Assembly: GCA_964551875.1 (NCBI GenBank)
Contig: CAZKEV010000034.1
Span: forward strand, 1 to 22,327
Source: JACTUA01 sp964551875
Lineage (GTDB): Archaea > Halobacteriota > Methanomicrobia > Methanomicrobiales > JACTUA01
DNA: 22,327 nucleotides
Direction: 5' to 3'
In this document: piece by piece, positions 14,332 through 21,458 of the stretch
Position numbering within the stretch: position 1 is the stretch's first letter
Layout: every line of letters starts with the position of its first letter
Notes under the pieces: generated by a model
What the model saw: only the letters and a program-made list of their open reading frames with translations
The model's database searches: none
What the model was told of the DNA's origin: nothing
Translations under genes and position numbers: made by a program

Positions 14332-14577
14332 ATGCAACTTTTCAATCGAAGAATATTGACCATAGTTTTCAGTATTATTATAGTTGTTATTTTTTTCCAA
14401 ACAATATACAGAATGTTATACCAGACATTATTGTCAGTCATTGTTCCGTCAACAAGCCCTGAGTTTTATAAATTATTGATATTTTATGATCCAAACAATC
14501 TAAGTTCAATAATGATTATTTTAGGAATATTAGCAATCCTAATTGTGACCATTTTTAGACCAGATCAGATTGATTGA
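14332..14577 (+). CDS. Small two-TM membrane protein
   Basis: An 81-residue protein starting three bases after the previous stop. Hydrophobic helices lie at about 9-25 (ILTIVFSIIIVVIFF) and 58-75 (SIMIILGILAILIVTIF), joined by a polar loop with SVIVPSTSPEFYKLL. It has the same AT-rich base use as its partner, and GGGGGT about ten bases before the ATG may serve as ribosome site. It is probably a partner or subunit of the upstream membrane protein. No family recognised. Confidence 0.65.
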   Translation: MQLFNRRILTIVFSIIIVVIFFQTIYRMLYQTLLSVIVPSTSPEFYKLLIFYDPNNLSSIMIILGILAILIVTIFRPDQID

Positions 14578-14593
14578 TTATCTTCTTCCAAAC

Positions 14594-14604
14594 TATTTTT
14601 TTAT
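14594..14604 (+). terminator. T-run terminator after the AT-rich pair
   Basis: Seven T's at 14596-14602 follow the stop codon by about 20 bases. Composition returns to GC-rich after about 14660, and a second palindrome (AATTGT-TG-ACAATT, 14645-14658) lies just before that boundary. Confidence 0.45.
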
Positions 14605-14720
14605 ATCGTTATTCCCGGTGAGACCGAATTACAATTTAGGTTTTAATTGTTGACAATTCTAATCTTAGGACCTCCCCACACCCATACCCTCATCTCCTTC
14701 CGGTGACAAAATTTCGGGAT

Positions 14721-15686
14721 ATGCCGAACCTCACCGTGGCGGTCCTCGGGCAGCCCGGTTTTGCGAAAGACCTGGGAAAGACGGGCACCATATCCGATAT
14801 CACGCTCTACAACCTGAAACGCGATGATGTGTCGGTCACCTTCATCGAGCCGACGAGGTACCCGGAGAAGATCGCCCCGCTCTTCTTCGCGGTCTCGACC
14901 GCGGACCGGGCGATCCTTGTGGTCGACGAGGTGAACGCGGCCTTCGGTGAGACGCTTCTCATGCTCCAGTGTGCAGGGATCTCGAAGGGACACCTTATCC
15001 TGAGGAACTACCTGACGAGGGACCAGCTCCTGCCCCTGATCCGAGGGACCATTCTCGAGGGCTACGAGGTCTTTGCAGGGAACGTGAACGAGCTCCGGGA
15101 GATGCTTCTTGACGAGGCTGCGGCAATCGGGAAGATCGCGGGCGAACCTGCACCGGTGGGGACGGTCCCAGTCGACCATTTCTTCAACGTCAAGGGGATC
15201 GGGACGGTGGTCCTCGGGAGTGTTGTTTCGGGTGCGATCCACGCCCACGACACCGTTCAGGTCCTGTCAATAAAGAAACAGGCGCAGGTGAGGTCGATCC
15301 AGAAGCTTGACGAGGATGCCGATATCGCCGTGAAGGGGGATCGGGTGGGGGTCAGCCTCAAGGGCATCGAGGCCGGCGAGCTGGACCGGGGATACGTCCT
15401 TTCCAGTGATCCGGGTATGAAGACCACGGCTCTCATCACGGGGCGGATCGATCTCGTGAAGTTCTGGACCATCCCTCTGAAGGAGGGCATGGTGATCCAC
15501 GCCGGCCACTGGATGCAGTTCCTCCAGGGCAGGATCGAGATGGTGGATGACAGTAACGGCGACAAACGGCCGCATGTGACCCTCCGTCTCGACAAAGAGA
15601 TCGTCCACCCGCCCGGGGCGCGTGCGGTCCTCCATTACCTCGAGGGCGGCAAACTGCGGGTGATGGGGACCCTCTGTCTTTCATGA
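14721..15686 (+). CDS. EF-Tu/SelB-like protein with degenerate GTPase domain
   Basis: A 321-residue protein related to archaeal SelB/EF-Tu-like translation factors. The N-terminal half keeps the G-domain pattern (NLTVAVLGQPGFAKDLGK, AILVVDEVNAAFGETLLM, KGHLILRNYLT). It lacks the GxxxxGK[ST] P-loop in register, the DxxG switch II (replaced by FIEPTRYP) and NKxD (replaced by RNYL), so GTP hydrolysis is unlikely. From about residue 165 it has EF-Tu domain II (PVDHFFNVKGIGTVVLGSVV, then VKGDRVGVSLKGIE) and a domain III-like barrel (PHVTLRLDKEIVHPPGAR). Methanogens carry such proteins, sometimes annotated as selenocysteine factor homologues; the role is unsettled. ATG at 14721 is chosen; GTG at 14703 is possible. 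The TGA stop lies inside the first palindrome of the downstream array. Confidence 0.82.
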   Translation: MPNLTVAVLGQPGFAKDLGKTGTISDITLYNLKRDDVSVTFIEPTRYPEKIAPLFFAVSTADRAILVVDEVNAAFGETLLMLQCAGISKGHLILRNYLTRDQLLPLIRGTILEGYEVFAGNVNELREMLLDEAAAIGKIAGEPAPVGTVPVDHFFNVKGIGTVVLGSVVSGAIHAHDTVQVLSIKKQAQVRSIQKLDEDADIAVKGDRVGVSLKGIEAGELDRGYVLSSDPGMKTTALITGRIDLVKFWTIPLKEGMVIHAGHWMQFLQGRIEMVDDSNGDKRPHVTLRLDKEIVHPPGARAVLHYLEGGKLRVMGTLCLS

Positions 15687-15798
15687 AGACGAGGGGAAGC
15701 ATGGTTTCTGTGAACACCATGCGACGATGAGCCTTCCATGAAGGCGAATAGGAGCACCGTTTTCGAGGATGGTGCGACCATAAGTCTTCCCTGAAGAC
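15676..15798 (+). repeat. Tandem array of three 15-base palindromes with hairpins between
   Basis: GTCTTTCATGAAGAC (15676-15690), GCCTTCCATGAAGGC (15731-15745) and GTCTTCCCTGAAGAC (15784-15798) recur every 53-55 bases. Each interval holds its own hairpin: GCATGGT/ACCATGC (15699-15705 with 15716-15722) and GCACCGT/ATGGTGC (15754-15760 with 15769-15775). After each hairpin comes a similar tail, GCGACGATGAG or GCGACCATAAG. Changes in the palindrome stems are compensated (A-T to G-C), suggesting selection for structure. A fainter GACC/GGTC hairpin continues at 15823-15836. Confidence 0.7.
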
Positions 15799-15899
15799 CA
15801 GGATAACTTCACGTCCGCGCGAGACCATGCGAGGTCCGGCATTCGATGTACCTGGAGCGTCTGCGACGAGGATCGCCCACCATATCCGGTTTAAGGTGG

Positions 15900-15909
15900 A
15901 TATTTATAC
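15900..15909 (+). promoter_or_regulatory. TATA box of the metalloprotease gene
   Basis: ATATTTATAC is centred about 27 bases before the ATG at 15931, predicting a leaderless start. The non-coding stretch 15799-15899 before it holds only the faint hairpin noted with the palindrome array. Confidence 0.55.
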
Positions 15910-15930
15910 AGTCATTTTAAAAATTCATGT

Positions 15931-16845
15931 ATGCCGGGTGATGATCAGGAGAGGGGGATCTCCCCTCAGGCCAGGGAACAATCCCCGGAAATGGAGGATA
16001 AATACCTAAAGGATTTATTCGAGAAGGAAATTGCATCGGAACAAACAAGGAACAAAAACTGGAAAATTGGAATATTTTTCATTTCATGTGTCTTGGTAAT
16101 CTGTATGTACGCACTTTTTTCTGGACCGCTATGGGCGTCATTTGCTCCAGGTTCTGAAACAACGCGGCCGGCGTATATCCTGCCCTCGGACACGATTCGG
16201 CCGGCGTATACACCTGTTCCGGATACAACCCAGCCGGCGTCCTCATCACTACCGGCCGCAGAACAGCCTAAATACACACCAACCTCTGTGACACAGGGGG
16301 CATCAACGAAGGACGCTCCTCTTGTGATCAATGGAGATGCGAATCCCGGTTTCCCTTACTGGCCTTCGGGAACCATAGCCTATTCCTTTGACTCAGCGAA
16401 TCCCTGCAGTGCCGGTAAAACCAGCAACCTCGCCCGGGCGTTCAAAATCATAAATGATAAGACCGACGGTTTGGTTTCCTTTGTCAGGAGTCCAGACGCT
16501 CAACTGGTCATCGCCTGTCATGATTCCCCGGCGCCGCTGGAAACGACGGCCTGGACAAGCTTATGGATCGACGATAGGGGATTCATCCATGATGCCACGA
16601 TTGACTTTTATCCCCTTCCGCCGGGTACTTCTGAGTGTGATTATCCGTCTCTGGAAATCCACGAAATATTACACGCATTGGGCCTTCAGGACATGTCTTC
16701 CGGGAATAACGTGATGAATCTGGGAACGGCCGGAGGTGATTGGAGTCAATGCAGGGAAATGGATGCAGACATGGTGAATTGCCTCAAAAACATTTATTCT
16801 AACGGACGCAAGGGACAAACGTGCACAGGAATACCCCATAAATAG
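15931..16845 (+). CDS. Membrane-anchored zinc metalloprotease (matrixin/metzincin-like)
   Basis: A 304-residue type II membrane protein: charged cytoplasmic tail 1-44, one TM helix 45-63 (IGIFFISCVLVICMYALF), then an external Pro/Thr-rich stalk at 72-120 with repeated PAY-x-P-x-x-DT units. The catalytic domain begins near 138 (NPGFPYWPSGTIAYSFD). HEILHALG at 244-251 gives two zinc His and the catalytic Glu. The third metzincin ligand position (254) is Asp rather than His (HExxHxxGxxD), and VMNLG at 261-265 looks like a Met-turn. Six cysteines in the external part probably form disulfides. The GC content is lower than that of its neighbours. It is likely a surface or secreted-side protease; target unknown. 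The start is supported by a TATA box 27 bases upstream. Confidence 0.82.
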   Translation: MPGDDQERGISPQAREQSPEMEDKYLKDLFEKEIASEQTRNKNWKIGIFFISCVLVICMYALFSGPLWASFAPGSETTRPAYILPSDTIRPAYTPVPDTTQPASSSLPAAEQPKYTPTSVTQGASTKDAPLVINGDANPGFPYWPSGTIAYSFDSANPCSAGKTSNLARAFKIINDKTDGLVSFVRSPDAQLVIACHDSPAPLETTAWTSLWIDDRGFIHDATIDFYPLPPGTSECDYPSLEIHEILHALGLQDMSSGNNVMNLGTAGGDWSQCREMDADMVNCLKNIYSNGRKGQTCTGIPHK

Positions 16846-16859
16846 AATCTTCACTGGAC

Positions 16860-16874
16860 TTTTTTTAAAAAAAA
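16860..16874. terminator. Bidirectional T/A-run terminator
   Basis: Seven T's followed by eight A's lie between the convergent metalloprotease and 16949-18151 genes, giving each strand a T-run at its 3' end. Confidence 0.5.
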
Positions 16875-16948
16875 CCGGCCAGCAATTCCTCAATGGAATG
16901 AACCGGAGAGGGTGAACCGGTGGGCCTCGGCGAGTTGCATGGGCACTA

Positions 16949-18151
16949 CTATATGTGGAGGAACCCCTCCGGCGCGAGGCTCGTCGCGAGCATCACCATG
17001 TTGATCTCCCGGTGCTCGGTCCAGCTGCCCGCTTCCCGGTTCCTCTCGTCCATCCAGAACTTCGTGATGGTTTCCCCGAGAGGCATGTACGTCTCGAGGG
17101 CTTCCGCCTGCACCTGGAGGGAACTGTCCGTGCCAAAGAGACCCGGGTTTTCATGGATCAAATGGAGGAGCCTGTCGACTCCCGAGAGCCCGATGGAGAG
17201 CCCGATCTCCCGGAAGGCCAGGCGGTAATCGGCGGGTAAGCCCTGGCACCCGCTGTCAGCGAAGGCGTCCAGACCGAACAGGGTCGCCTCCAGGACATCG
17301 CCGAGCAGGCCCGGTAAATCCACGGGCGATCCGAGGTCTTCCATGAACCCGGGGCCACCATGAACCATGATCTGCGCGATCCGCAGGGCATCGAACAGGA
17401 GGCCACCCGTACCGAGCGGGTCGTCCGTGGCCAGATCCATGCCCTGGAGGATTCCGGCCATCTCGGCGATCTCTGCGCCGAGATCGGGGGCTGGCGAGGG
17501 TCCGGGATCCTTTGCCGCGGTGAGCTGCAGCTCGCAGTAGGTGACAAGCCCGTCGAGGGGGTCGTGCTGGCCCATGGAGGGAACGAGGGGATAGGTGAGG
17601 TCGATACTCATCTTCCAGTACATCCTTGTCCCGCCGCCTCGGGGAGAATCATAGGTGAATTTTGCGTGGGCGGTCTTCGCGAGCTCGATCGCCCACCCAT
17701 TATACCTCGGGTCTCCGGTTGCCCGGCTCGCCCTGTTGAGAGCATGCATCCACTTGGTCAGGTAGTGGTAGTACTGCCCGTCCTGGTCCCATTCCAGCCG
17801 ATCGCTGGCCGGTTCGCCCCGCCTGCGCTCAGGCAGTCTCTTCCCGATCCGCAGGCCCCCGATGGCCGGATGCATCTCCCCCTCCCGCTCGTCCAGGCCA
17901 CTTATCCAGCCTCTCCTCGGGTCATCGTCGCGGTGCAGGCCGAGGGTGTGATGCACCTGGTCGACAAGGTGCAACGCGAGATCGCGGAAGGCTTCATCCT
18001 TCGTCTGGTGGAAGAGTCCGAGGTAGTTGCAGACCGCGAAGGCATCTGTCCACAGGTAGCGCCGCGGGGGAGCTCCCTCCGGGTCAAGTCCGGTCATGCG
18101 TGCAAACTCCCGCATGTTCTCCCGGGCGGCTGCAATGTCTGTATCCTTCAT
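16949..18151 (-). CDS. Probable all-alpha (six-hairpin-like) protein, unknown function
   Basis: A 400-residue soluble protein beginning MKDTDIAAARENMREFARM. Features include PRRYLWTDAFAVCNYLGLF, ALHLVDQVHHTLGLHRDDD, WDQDGQYYHYLTKWMHAL and AIELAKTAHAKFTY. The alternation of long helices with aromatic-rich, acidic loops (WTDAF, DQDGQYYHY, TRMYWKMSIDLTY) resembles the alpha/alpha-barrel of six-hairpin glycosidases and GlcNAc 2-epimerase-like proteins. I cannot name a family or catalytic pair. A GAGAGGAAG ribosome site precedes ATG 18151; the frame extends to 18214 but that part overlaps the upstream gene. It follows the CMD gene by 34 bases, so the two are probably co-transcribed. Confidence 0.72.
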   Translation of the reverse strand: MKDTDIAAARENMREFARMTGLDPEGAPPRRYLWTDAFAVCNYLGLFHQTKDEAFRDLALHLVDQVHHTLGLHRDDDPRRGWISGLDEREGEMHPAIGGLRIGKRLPERRRGEPASDRLEWDQDGQYYHYLTKWMHALNRASRATGDPRYNGWAIELAKTAHAKFTYDSPRGGGTRMYWKMSIDLTYPLVPSMGQHDPLDGLVTYCELQLTAAKDPGPSPAPDLGAEIAEMAGILQGMDLATDDPLGTGGLLFDALRIAQIMVHGGPGFMEDLGSPVDLPGLLGDVLEATLFGLDAFADSGCQGLPADYRLAFREIGLSIGLSGVDRLLHLIHENPGLFGTDSSLQVQAEALETYMPLGETITKFWMDERNREAGSWTEHREINMVMLATSLAPEGFLHI

Positions 18152-18185
18152 ATTCTTCCTCTCTTGGAGATCATGAACCCGGGGA

Positions 18186-18512
18186 TCATGTTCGCATGAG
18201 GCCGGCTTCACCATCGAAGAACCTCACCGCTTCCGGGAGGCAGGTCACGACCCCGCGGATCCCGGACACGGTCAGGGTCATAAGGATGGCGTCGATCACC
18301 TCCTCACGGGTCGCACCTGCCTGCTTCGCCATTTGCAGGTGGGCCTTCACCGCCAGGGCATCTCCCATCGCGGCCTTCATCGCGATGTAGACGAGCTGCT
18401 TGGTCTTCTGGTCAAGCCCCTTCGAGGCGACGATCGACATGATGAGGCCGTTGAAGGCCTTCGCGACCTCCGGAGCCTCTCTCTGGAACACTTCCATCGG
18501 GTTCTCGGTCAT
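18186..18512 (-). CDS. Carboxymuconolactone decarboxylase-family (AhpD-like fold) protein
   Basis: A 108-residue all-helical protein with the CMD core: FNGLIMSIVASKGLDQKTKQ, LVYIAMKAAMGDALAVKAHL and AGATREEVIDAILMTLTVSG. AhpD-type members carry ExxCxxCxxxH for peroxide reduction. Here the segment reads MGDALAVKAH with both Cys missing; the only Cys is in VVTCLPEA. It therefore belongs to the non-redox branch, and substrate and reaction are open. A TATA-like GTATTAAC about 29 bases upstream suggests a short or absent leader. It is first in a two-gene unit with the all-alpha protein and divergent from the DUF169 gene. Confidence 0.85.
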   Translation of the reverse strand: MTENPMEVFQREAPEVAKAFNGLIMSIVASKGLDQKTKQLVYIAMKAAMGDALAVKAHLQMAKQAGATREEVIDAILMTLTVSGIRGVVTCLPEAVRFFDGEAGLMRT

Positions 18513-18618
18513 GGGAAATCATCAGCAGATCTTCGGTTAATACCCTTTCCTTCGTATCACACGGAATGCGGGCATTCCCATACCCTCTCGGGATCCTGCT
18601 TCTCCCCTGGTGAAGAAC

Positions 18619-18625
18619 CTTTATC
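18619..18625 (+). promoter_or_regulatory. TATA-like box of the DUF169 gene
   Basis: CTTTATC is centred 28 bases before the ATG at 18650 and favours that start over the in-frame ATG at 18629, which would fall within the promoter spacing. Confidence 0.45.
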
Positions 18626-18649
18626 CCCATGCTGGCGGAATGGGGTCAC

Positions 18650-19423
18650 ATGGATACAGAGCTCCGTGATGCGTTCATCAGGTCGTGGGAGGCCCATTTC
18701 GAGGGGTCGGAGCTGCCCATCACCTTCGGGATTGGCATAGATACCGGCAAGGTGAAGAAGGCCCCGGTCCCGAAGGGCTGGAGGTGCCTCATCTGCGATC
18801 TCACCCGGATACGCAACGGGATCCCCCTTGCCTTCGACAATGAGTCCCTCACCTGCGCCGGGGCGAAGTTCTACCTGGGCTACACGGCTGAACGGGCCCC
18901 CGAGTTCCGCTACTTCCTCTCGTACGGGAAGCCCGGCGTGGTGGAGGGGGAGCGGTACAAGCGGACCCCTGAGATCGTTGACGAGGCCACCAGGCATTCG
19001 ATCCGAATCCCCGCACAGGGAAGATGCTACACGTTCAAACGGTGGGACCAGCTGACCGCCGACGATTCACCCGAGGTTGTCATCTTCTTTGCCCGGCCCG
19101 AGGTCCTCTCCGGTCTCTTCACCCTGGCGAACTTTGACGAGACCGATCCGAACGGCGGCGTCTTCTGCCCCTTCGGCGCAGGGTGCGGCTCCATCATCTA
19201 CCACCCGTGGCTCGAGCAGCAGAAGGAGAACCCGAGGGCAGTCCTCGGGATGTTCGACCCGTCGTCGCGCCCGTGCGTCCCATCCGATGTTCTGACCATG
19301 GCCATCCCCATGAAGAAGTTTGTAAAGATGGTCGGGTACATGGAAGAGAGCTTCCTCATCACCCCGGCATGGAAGAAGGTGATGAGGAAGATCAAACGGA
19401 GCAGGGAGATCCATGCGGGCTGA
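18650..19423 (+). CDS. DUF169 family protein
   Basis: A 257-residue protein with the DUF169 (COG2043) pattern. An N-terminal region carries PITFGIGIDTG and a CLICD motif. LTCAGAKFYLGY follows, then a long middle with VVIFFARPEVLSGLFTLANF, the conserved FCPFGAGCGSIIYHPW around 175-190 and DVLTMAIPMKKFVKMV near the end. The family is common in anaerobes and methanogens and has no established function. The conserved Cys-rich segments suggest metal or cofactor binding, which is inference. A 161-base non-coding stretch to the convergent superoxide reductase gene (19424-19584) shows only that gene's terminator. Confidence 0.86.
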   Translation: MDTELRDAFIRSWEAHFEGSELPITFGIGIDTGKVKKAPVPKGWRCLICDLTRIRNGIPLAFDNESLTCAGAKFYLGYTAERAPEFRYFLSYGKPGVVEGERYKRTPEIVDEATRHSIRIPAQGRCYTFKRWDQLTADDSPEVVIFFARPEVLSGLFTLANFDETDPNGGVFCPFGAGCGSIIYHPWLEQQKENPRAVLGMFDPSSRPCVPSDVLTMAIPMKKFVKMVGYMEESFLITPAWKKVMRKIKRSREIHAG

Positions 19424-19566
19424 GCTACCCGGGGAGGAAGGTTTACTTCGGGAGAAGATTGGGCGTTTGCCCTCGGCCCTGGAAGAGCTGCAACTCCGAT
19501 GATAGTGGATATCCCGGCTTCATCGGGTTTCTCGGAGGGGGTATCTCCGGGTTGGAGATTGATCGG

Positions 19567-19576
19567 AATAAAAAGA
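19567..19576 (-). terminator. T-run downstream of superoxide reductase
   Basis: On the minus strand TCTTTTTATT begins about ten bases after the stop codon at 19585, as expected for an archaeal T-rich terminator. Confidence 0.4.
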
Positions 19577-19584
19577 GGTGAAAT

Positions 19585-19968
19585 TCAGCCGACCTGTATC
19601 TCCTTCTTCCCCGACCAGAGCCCGTGGAGGTTGCAGTACTCCACGGCTTGGATCACCCCGCCCTTCTGGAGCTTCAGCTTGAGGACTACCTCGGGCTGGA
19701 CCGTGACCGGGGCGAAGGAGACGTTCGAGAGGACGATGGGATTGAACGCCCTCCCGTCCTCCACCAGGTACACGGAGATCCAGCGGATGGAGTGCTCGAC
19801 CGTGTTCGGGTGTGGCCCGATGGTGACCTTCACATCGAAGGCCTCGTCAGGCTTTACCTTCGCGGGGGCCACGATCTTGGGCGTGTGGCTCTCGCGCTTT
19901 CCGAGGGCCTCTCCTGCTGCATTGTCAAAGGTGTAGATCAGATCTCCGAAGTTCTTCATCTCGGCCAT
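19585..19968 (-). CDS. sor: Superoxide reductase (neelaredoxin type)
   Basis: A 127-residue protein with the SOR iron site: His in ESHTPKIVAP (near residue 28), HPNTVEHSIRWI with two His, and the C-terminal CNLHGLW with Cys and His, giving Fe(His)4Cys. It reduces superoxide to hydrogen peroxide in the cytoplasm of anaerobes without making oxygen. It lacks the N-terminal desulforedoxin domain with its four Cys, so it is the one-iron class II type. I chose ATG 19968 because GGTGA lies five bases upstream; the in-frame GTG at 19977 is part of that ribosome site. Confidence 0.93.
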   Translation of the reverse strand: MAEMKNFGDLIYTFDNAAGEALGKRESHTPKIVAPAKVKPDEAFDVKVTIGPHPNTVEHSIRWISVYLVEDGRAFNPIVLSNVSFAPVTVQPEVVLKLKLQKGGVIQAVEYCNLHGLWSGKKEIQVG

Positions 19969-20107
19969 AACGTTCACCGGTGTAGGGAGGGGCGGAGGAT
20001 GCTAATGAAGATTACGGTCACGGGAGTGCTGACTTTCCCATGGTATGGGCGAAATTCTTATCACGCGGTATCCCCAGGTGAAGAGTGGTGAAGGCAGGGC
20101 CGTGAGA

Positions 20108-20410
20108 ATGGCAGGAAAAGGAGGAGGGGTGCCCCGCGGGAGAAGAGGCGAGGGATCCGATGAACTGGGGAGATCCTTACGGGCGAGGTACAGGACCACG
20201 CTCATCGATAAGCTGACACGGCAGGATCTCAAGGATCTCAAGTTCTACCTGGAGAACCAGTTCGACGAGCATCGCAACCTGAACCTGGTGTATAAGAGAA
20301 AGTTCGAGTGGACCTTGCGCAAGTACCTTCACGAAGAGGTATTGACGAGGGAGATCACGGGAATCGAGGTCCTCATCCGCGGTCTGAAGCCTGAGGATCT
20401 TAAAAGCTAG
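20108..20410 (+). CDS. Small basic/helical protein, unknown function
   Basis: A 100-residue protein. A Gly/Arg-rich N-terminus (MAGKGGGVPRGRRGEGS) is followed by a charged helical part (TLIDKLTRQDLKDLKFYLEN, then VYKRKFEWTLRKYLHEEVL). It ends in a short hydrophobic-acidic tail (GIEVLIRGLKPEDLKS). The basic flexible N-terminus could bind nucleic acid, but I recognise no family. ATG 20108 is preferred because a TATA-like AATTCTTATCA lies at about 20053-20063, inside the longer open frame that starts at 20045. It converges with the proline-dehydrogenase-like gene. Confidence 0.6.
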   Translation: MAGKGGGVPRGRRGEGSDELGRSLRARYRTTLIDKLTRQDLKDLKFYLENQFDEHRNLNLVYKRKFEWTLRKYLHEEVLTREITGIEVLIRGLKPEDLKS

Positions 20411-20435
20411 GATCCGCCTGTCCCGGGACGGTCTC

Positions 20436-21242
20436 TCACGGGGCGGGGGCCCGGCCTGACCCTTCAAGATCCCTGAGATACCGCTCCCTTCTTAGGACGT
20501 AGGCATCGCCCCCGGGGCCGAAGGGGACGTACTCGGAGACCTTCCAGCCTTCTGCAGCGAGCCTGATTTTGGTCATTTCAGAGAGCCCTTTCAGGAACCC
20601 GAACTCCACGAGTTCTCTCTCGTCATCGAACTCCCGCTCGGTCCAGTCGATCAGGTCCGGGTCATGGGTGCCGATCGAGAAGGGGGCCCGCAGGGCCTTC
20701 AGGATCCCGGCATCCTGCTCGGTCGCCTGCCGGATCTGGGCGAGGCCGGAGTAATCGCCAAGGTATGCACCTTTCACGAGACGAACACCGATCCCCTGTG
20801 AGACCATCCTCCTGATGTCCTCATCGGTCCGCTGGAGGTATGACTGGAGGGCGACGGTGATGCCGGGGTGCTCCTTTCTGCACGCGAGAGCCGCGTCGAG
20901 GGTGAGGTCCACGGATCCCTTCCCTTCCATATCTAGCTCGAGGGGGACCTGGTATCGGGCCGCTTCATGTGTGATCCGGAGCATATGATCAAGGCATGTT
21001 GCCTGGTCGAAGATGCTCCCGATGGCACTGAGCTTCACCGAGAGTGAGGCACCGGATTTCGTTGGGGCAATCCCCTGGATACAGGCAATATCTCCCTCGA
21101 CTGCTTTTTGCGCCTCATCCATGGTCCTCGCGTACTCCTGGAGGAGCGCGAGCGTGCACCGGATCTTCTGGCTTTTCCGTTCCGTGACCCATGCGAGGGC
21201 AGATGCCTGATCCGGCAGGGTCCAGCGGTGTGACACATCCAT
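20436..21242 (-). CDS. Proline dehydrogenase-like FAD protein
   Basis: A 268-residue TIM-barrel protein of the PRODH family. Visible family blocks are LSVKLSAIGS (67-76), LELDMEGKGS (101-110), VALQSYLQRTDED (130-142), GIGVRLVKGAYLGD (150-163), FSIGTHDPDLI (188-198), EFGFLKGLS (213-221) and the C-terminal SEYVPFGPGGDAYVLRRER. The Arg pair of that last block binds the proline carboxylate in PutA. It would oxidise proline to pyrroline-5-carboxylate, passing electrons through FAD. It is shorter than most monofunctional enzymes and no P5C dehydrogenase is adjacent. ATG 21242 is chosen because a TATA-like TCCTTATCA (21267-21275) lies about 29 bases upstream. Confidence 0.86.
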   Translation of the reverse strand: MDVSHRWTLPDQASALAWVTERKSQKIRCTLALLQEYARTMDEAQKAVEGDIACIQGIAPTKSGASLSVKLSAIGSIFDQATCLDHMLRITHEAARYQVPLELDMEGKGSVDLTLDAALACRKEHPGITVALQSYLQRTDEDIRRMVSQGIGVRLVKGAYLGDYSGLAQIRQATEQDAGILKALRAPFSIGTHDPDLIDWTEREFDDERELVEFGFLKGLSEMTKIRLAAEGWKVSEYVPFGPGGDAYVLRRERYLRDLEGSGRAPAP

Positions 21243-21266
21243 GACTGGATTGTACCGGGTTAACCT

Positions 21267-21275
21267 GATAAGGAA
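21267..21275 (-). promoter_or_regulatory. TATA-like box of the proline dehydrogenase gene
   Basis: On the minus strand TCCTTATCA is centred about 29 bases before ATG 21242. There is no Shine-Dalgarno sequence at that ATG. Confidence 0.4.
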
Positions 21276-21429
21276 GCTGGTCAACCGGCGTCCGAATCCC
21301 GTTCCCGCACACCCGCCGCCATGGAATGGATATTGTATAGGACAGGTCCCCTCGCAACCTCCTGTTTCCCTCCCTCCCCGGACCCTCTGTCCTGTGACCG
21401 CCCCCCCGTGGCGCTTGAAAAGTACTTCT

Positions 21430-21439
21430 CCATTATATG
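21430..21439 (+). promoter_or_regulatory. TATA box of the P-type ATPase gene
   Basis: CATTATATGC is centred about 25 bases before ATG 21459, so transcription may begin at or next to the start codon. GGGGGGAT at 21442-21449 could act as a ribosome site if it starts earlier. Confidence 0.45.
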
Positions 21440-21458
21440 CCCGGGGGGATACACTGGT

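Noticed and set aside
15676..15798. Possible CRISPR array (regular palindromes with about 38-40-base spacers)
   Set aside because: Repeat units are only 15 bases, differ from one another, number three, and the spacers resemble each other and fold; no cas genes are nearby.
20045..20107. Longer start for the small basic protein at 20045
   Set aside because: The extension covers the TATA-like element at 20053-20063, and the ATG at 20108 gives a more natural transcript.
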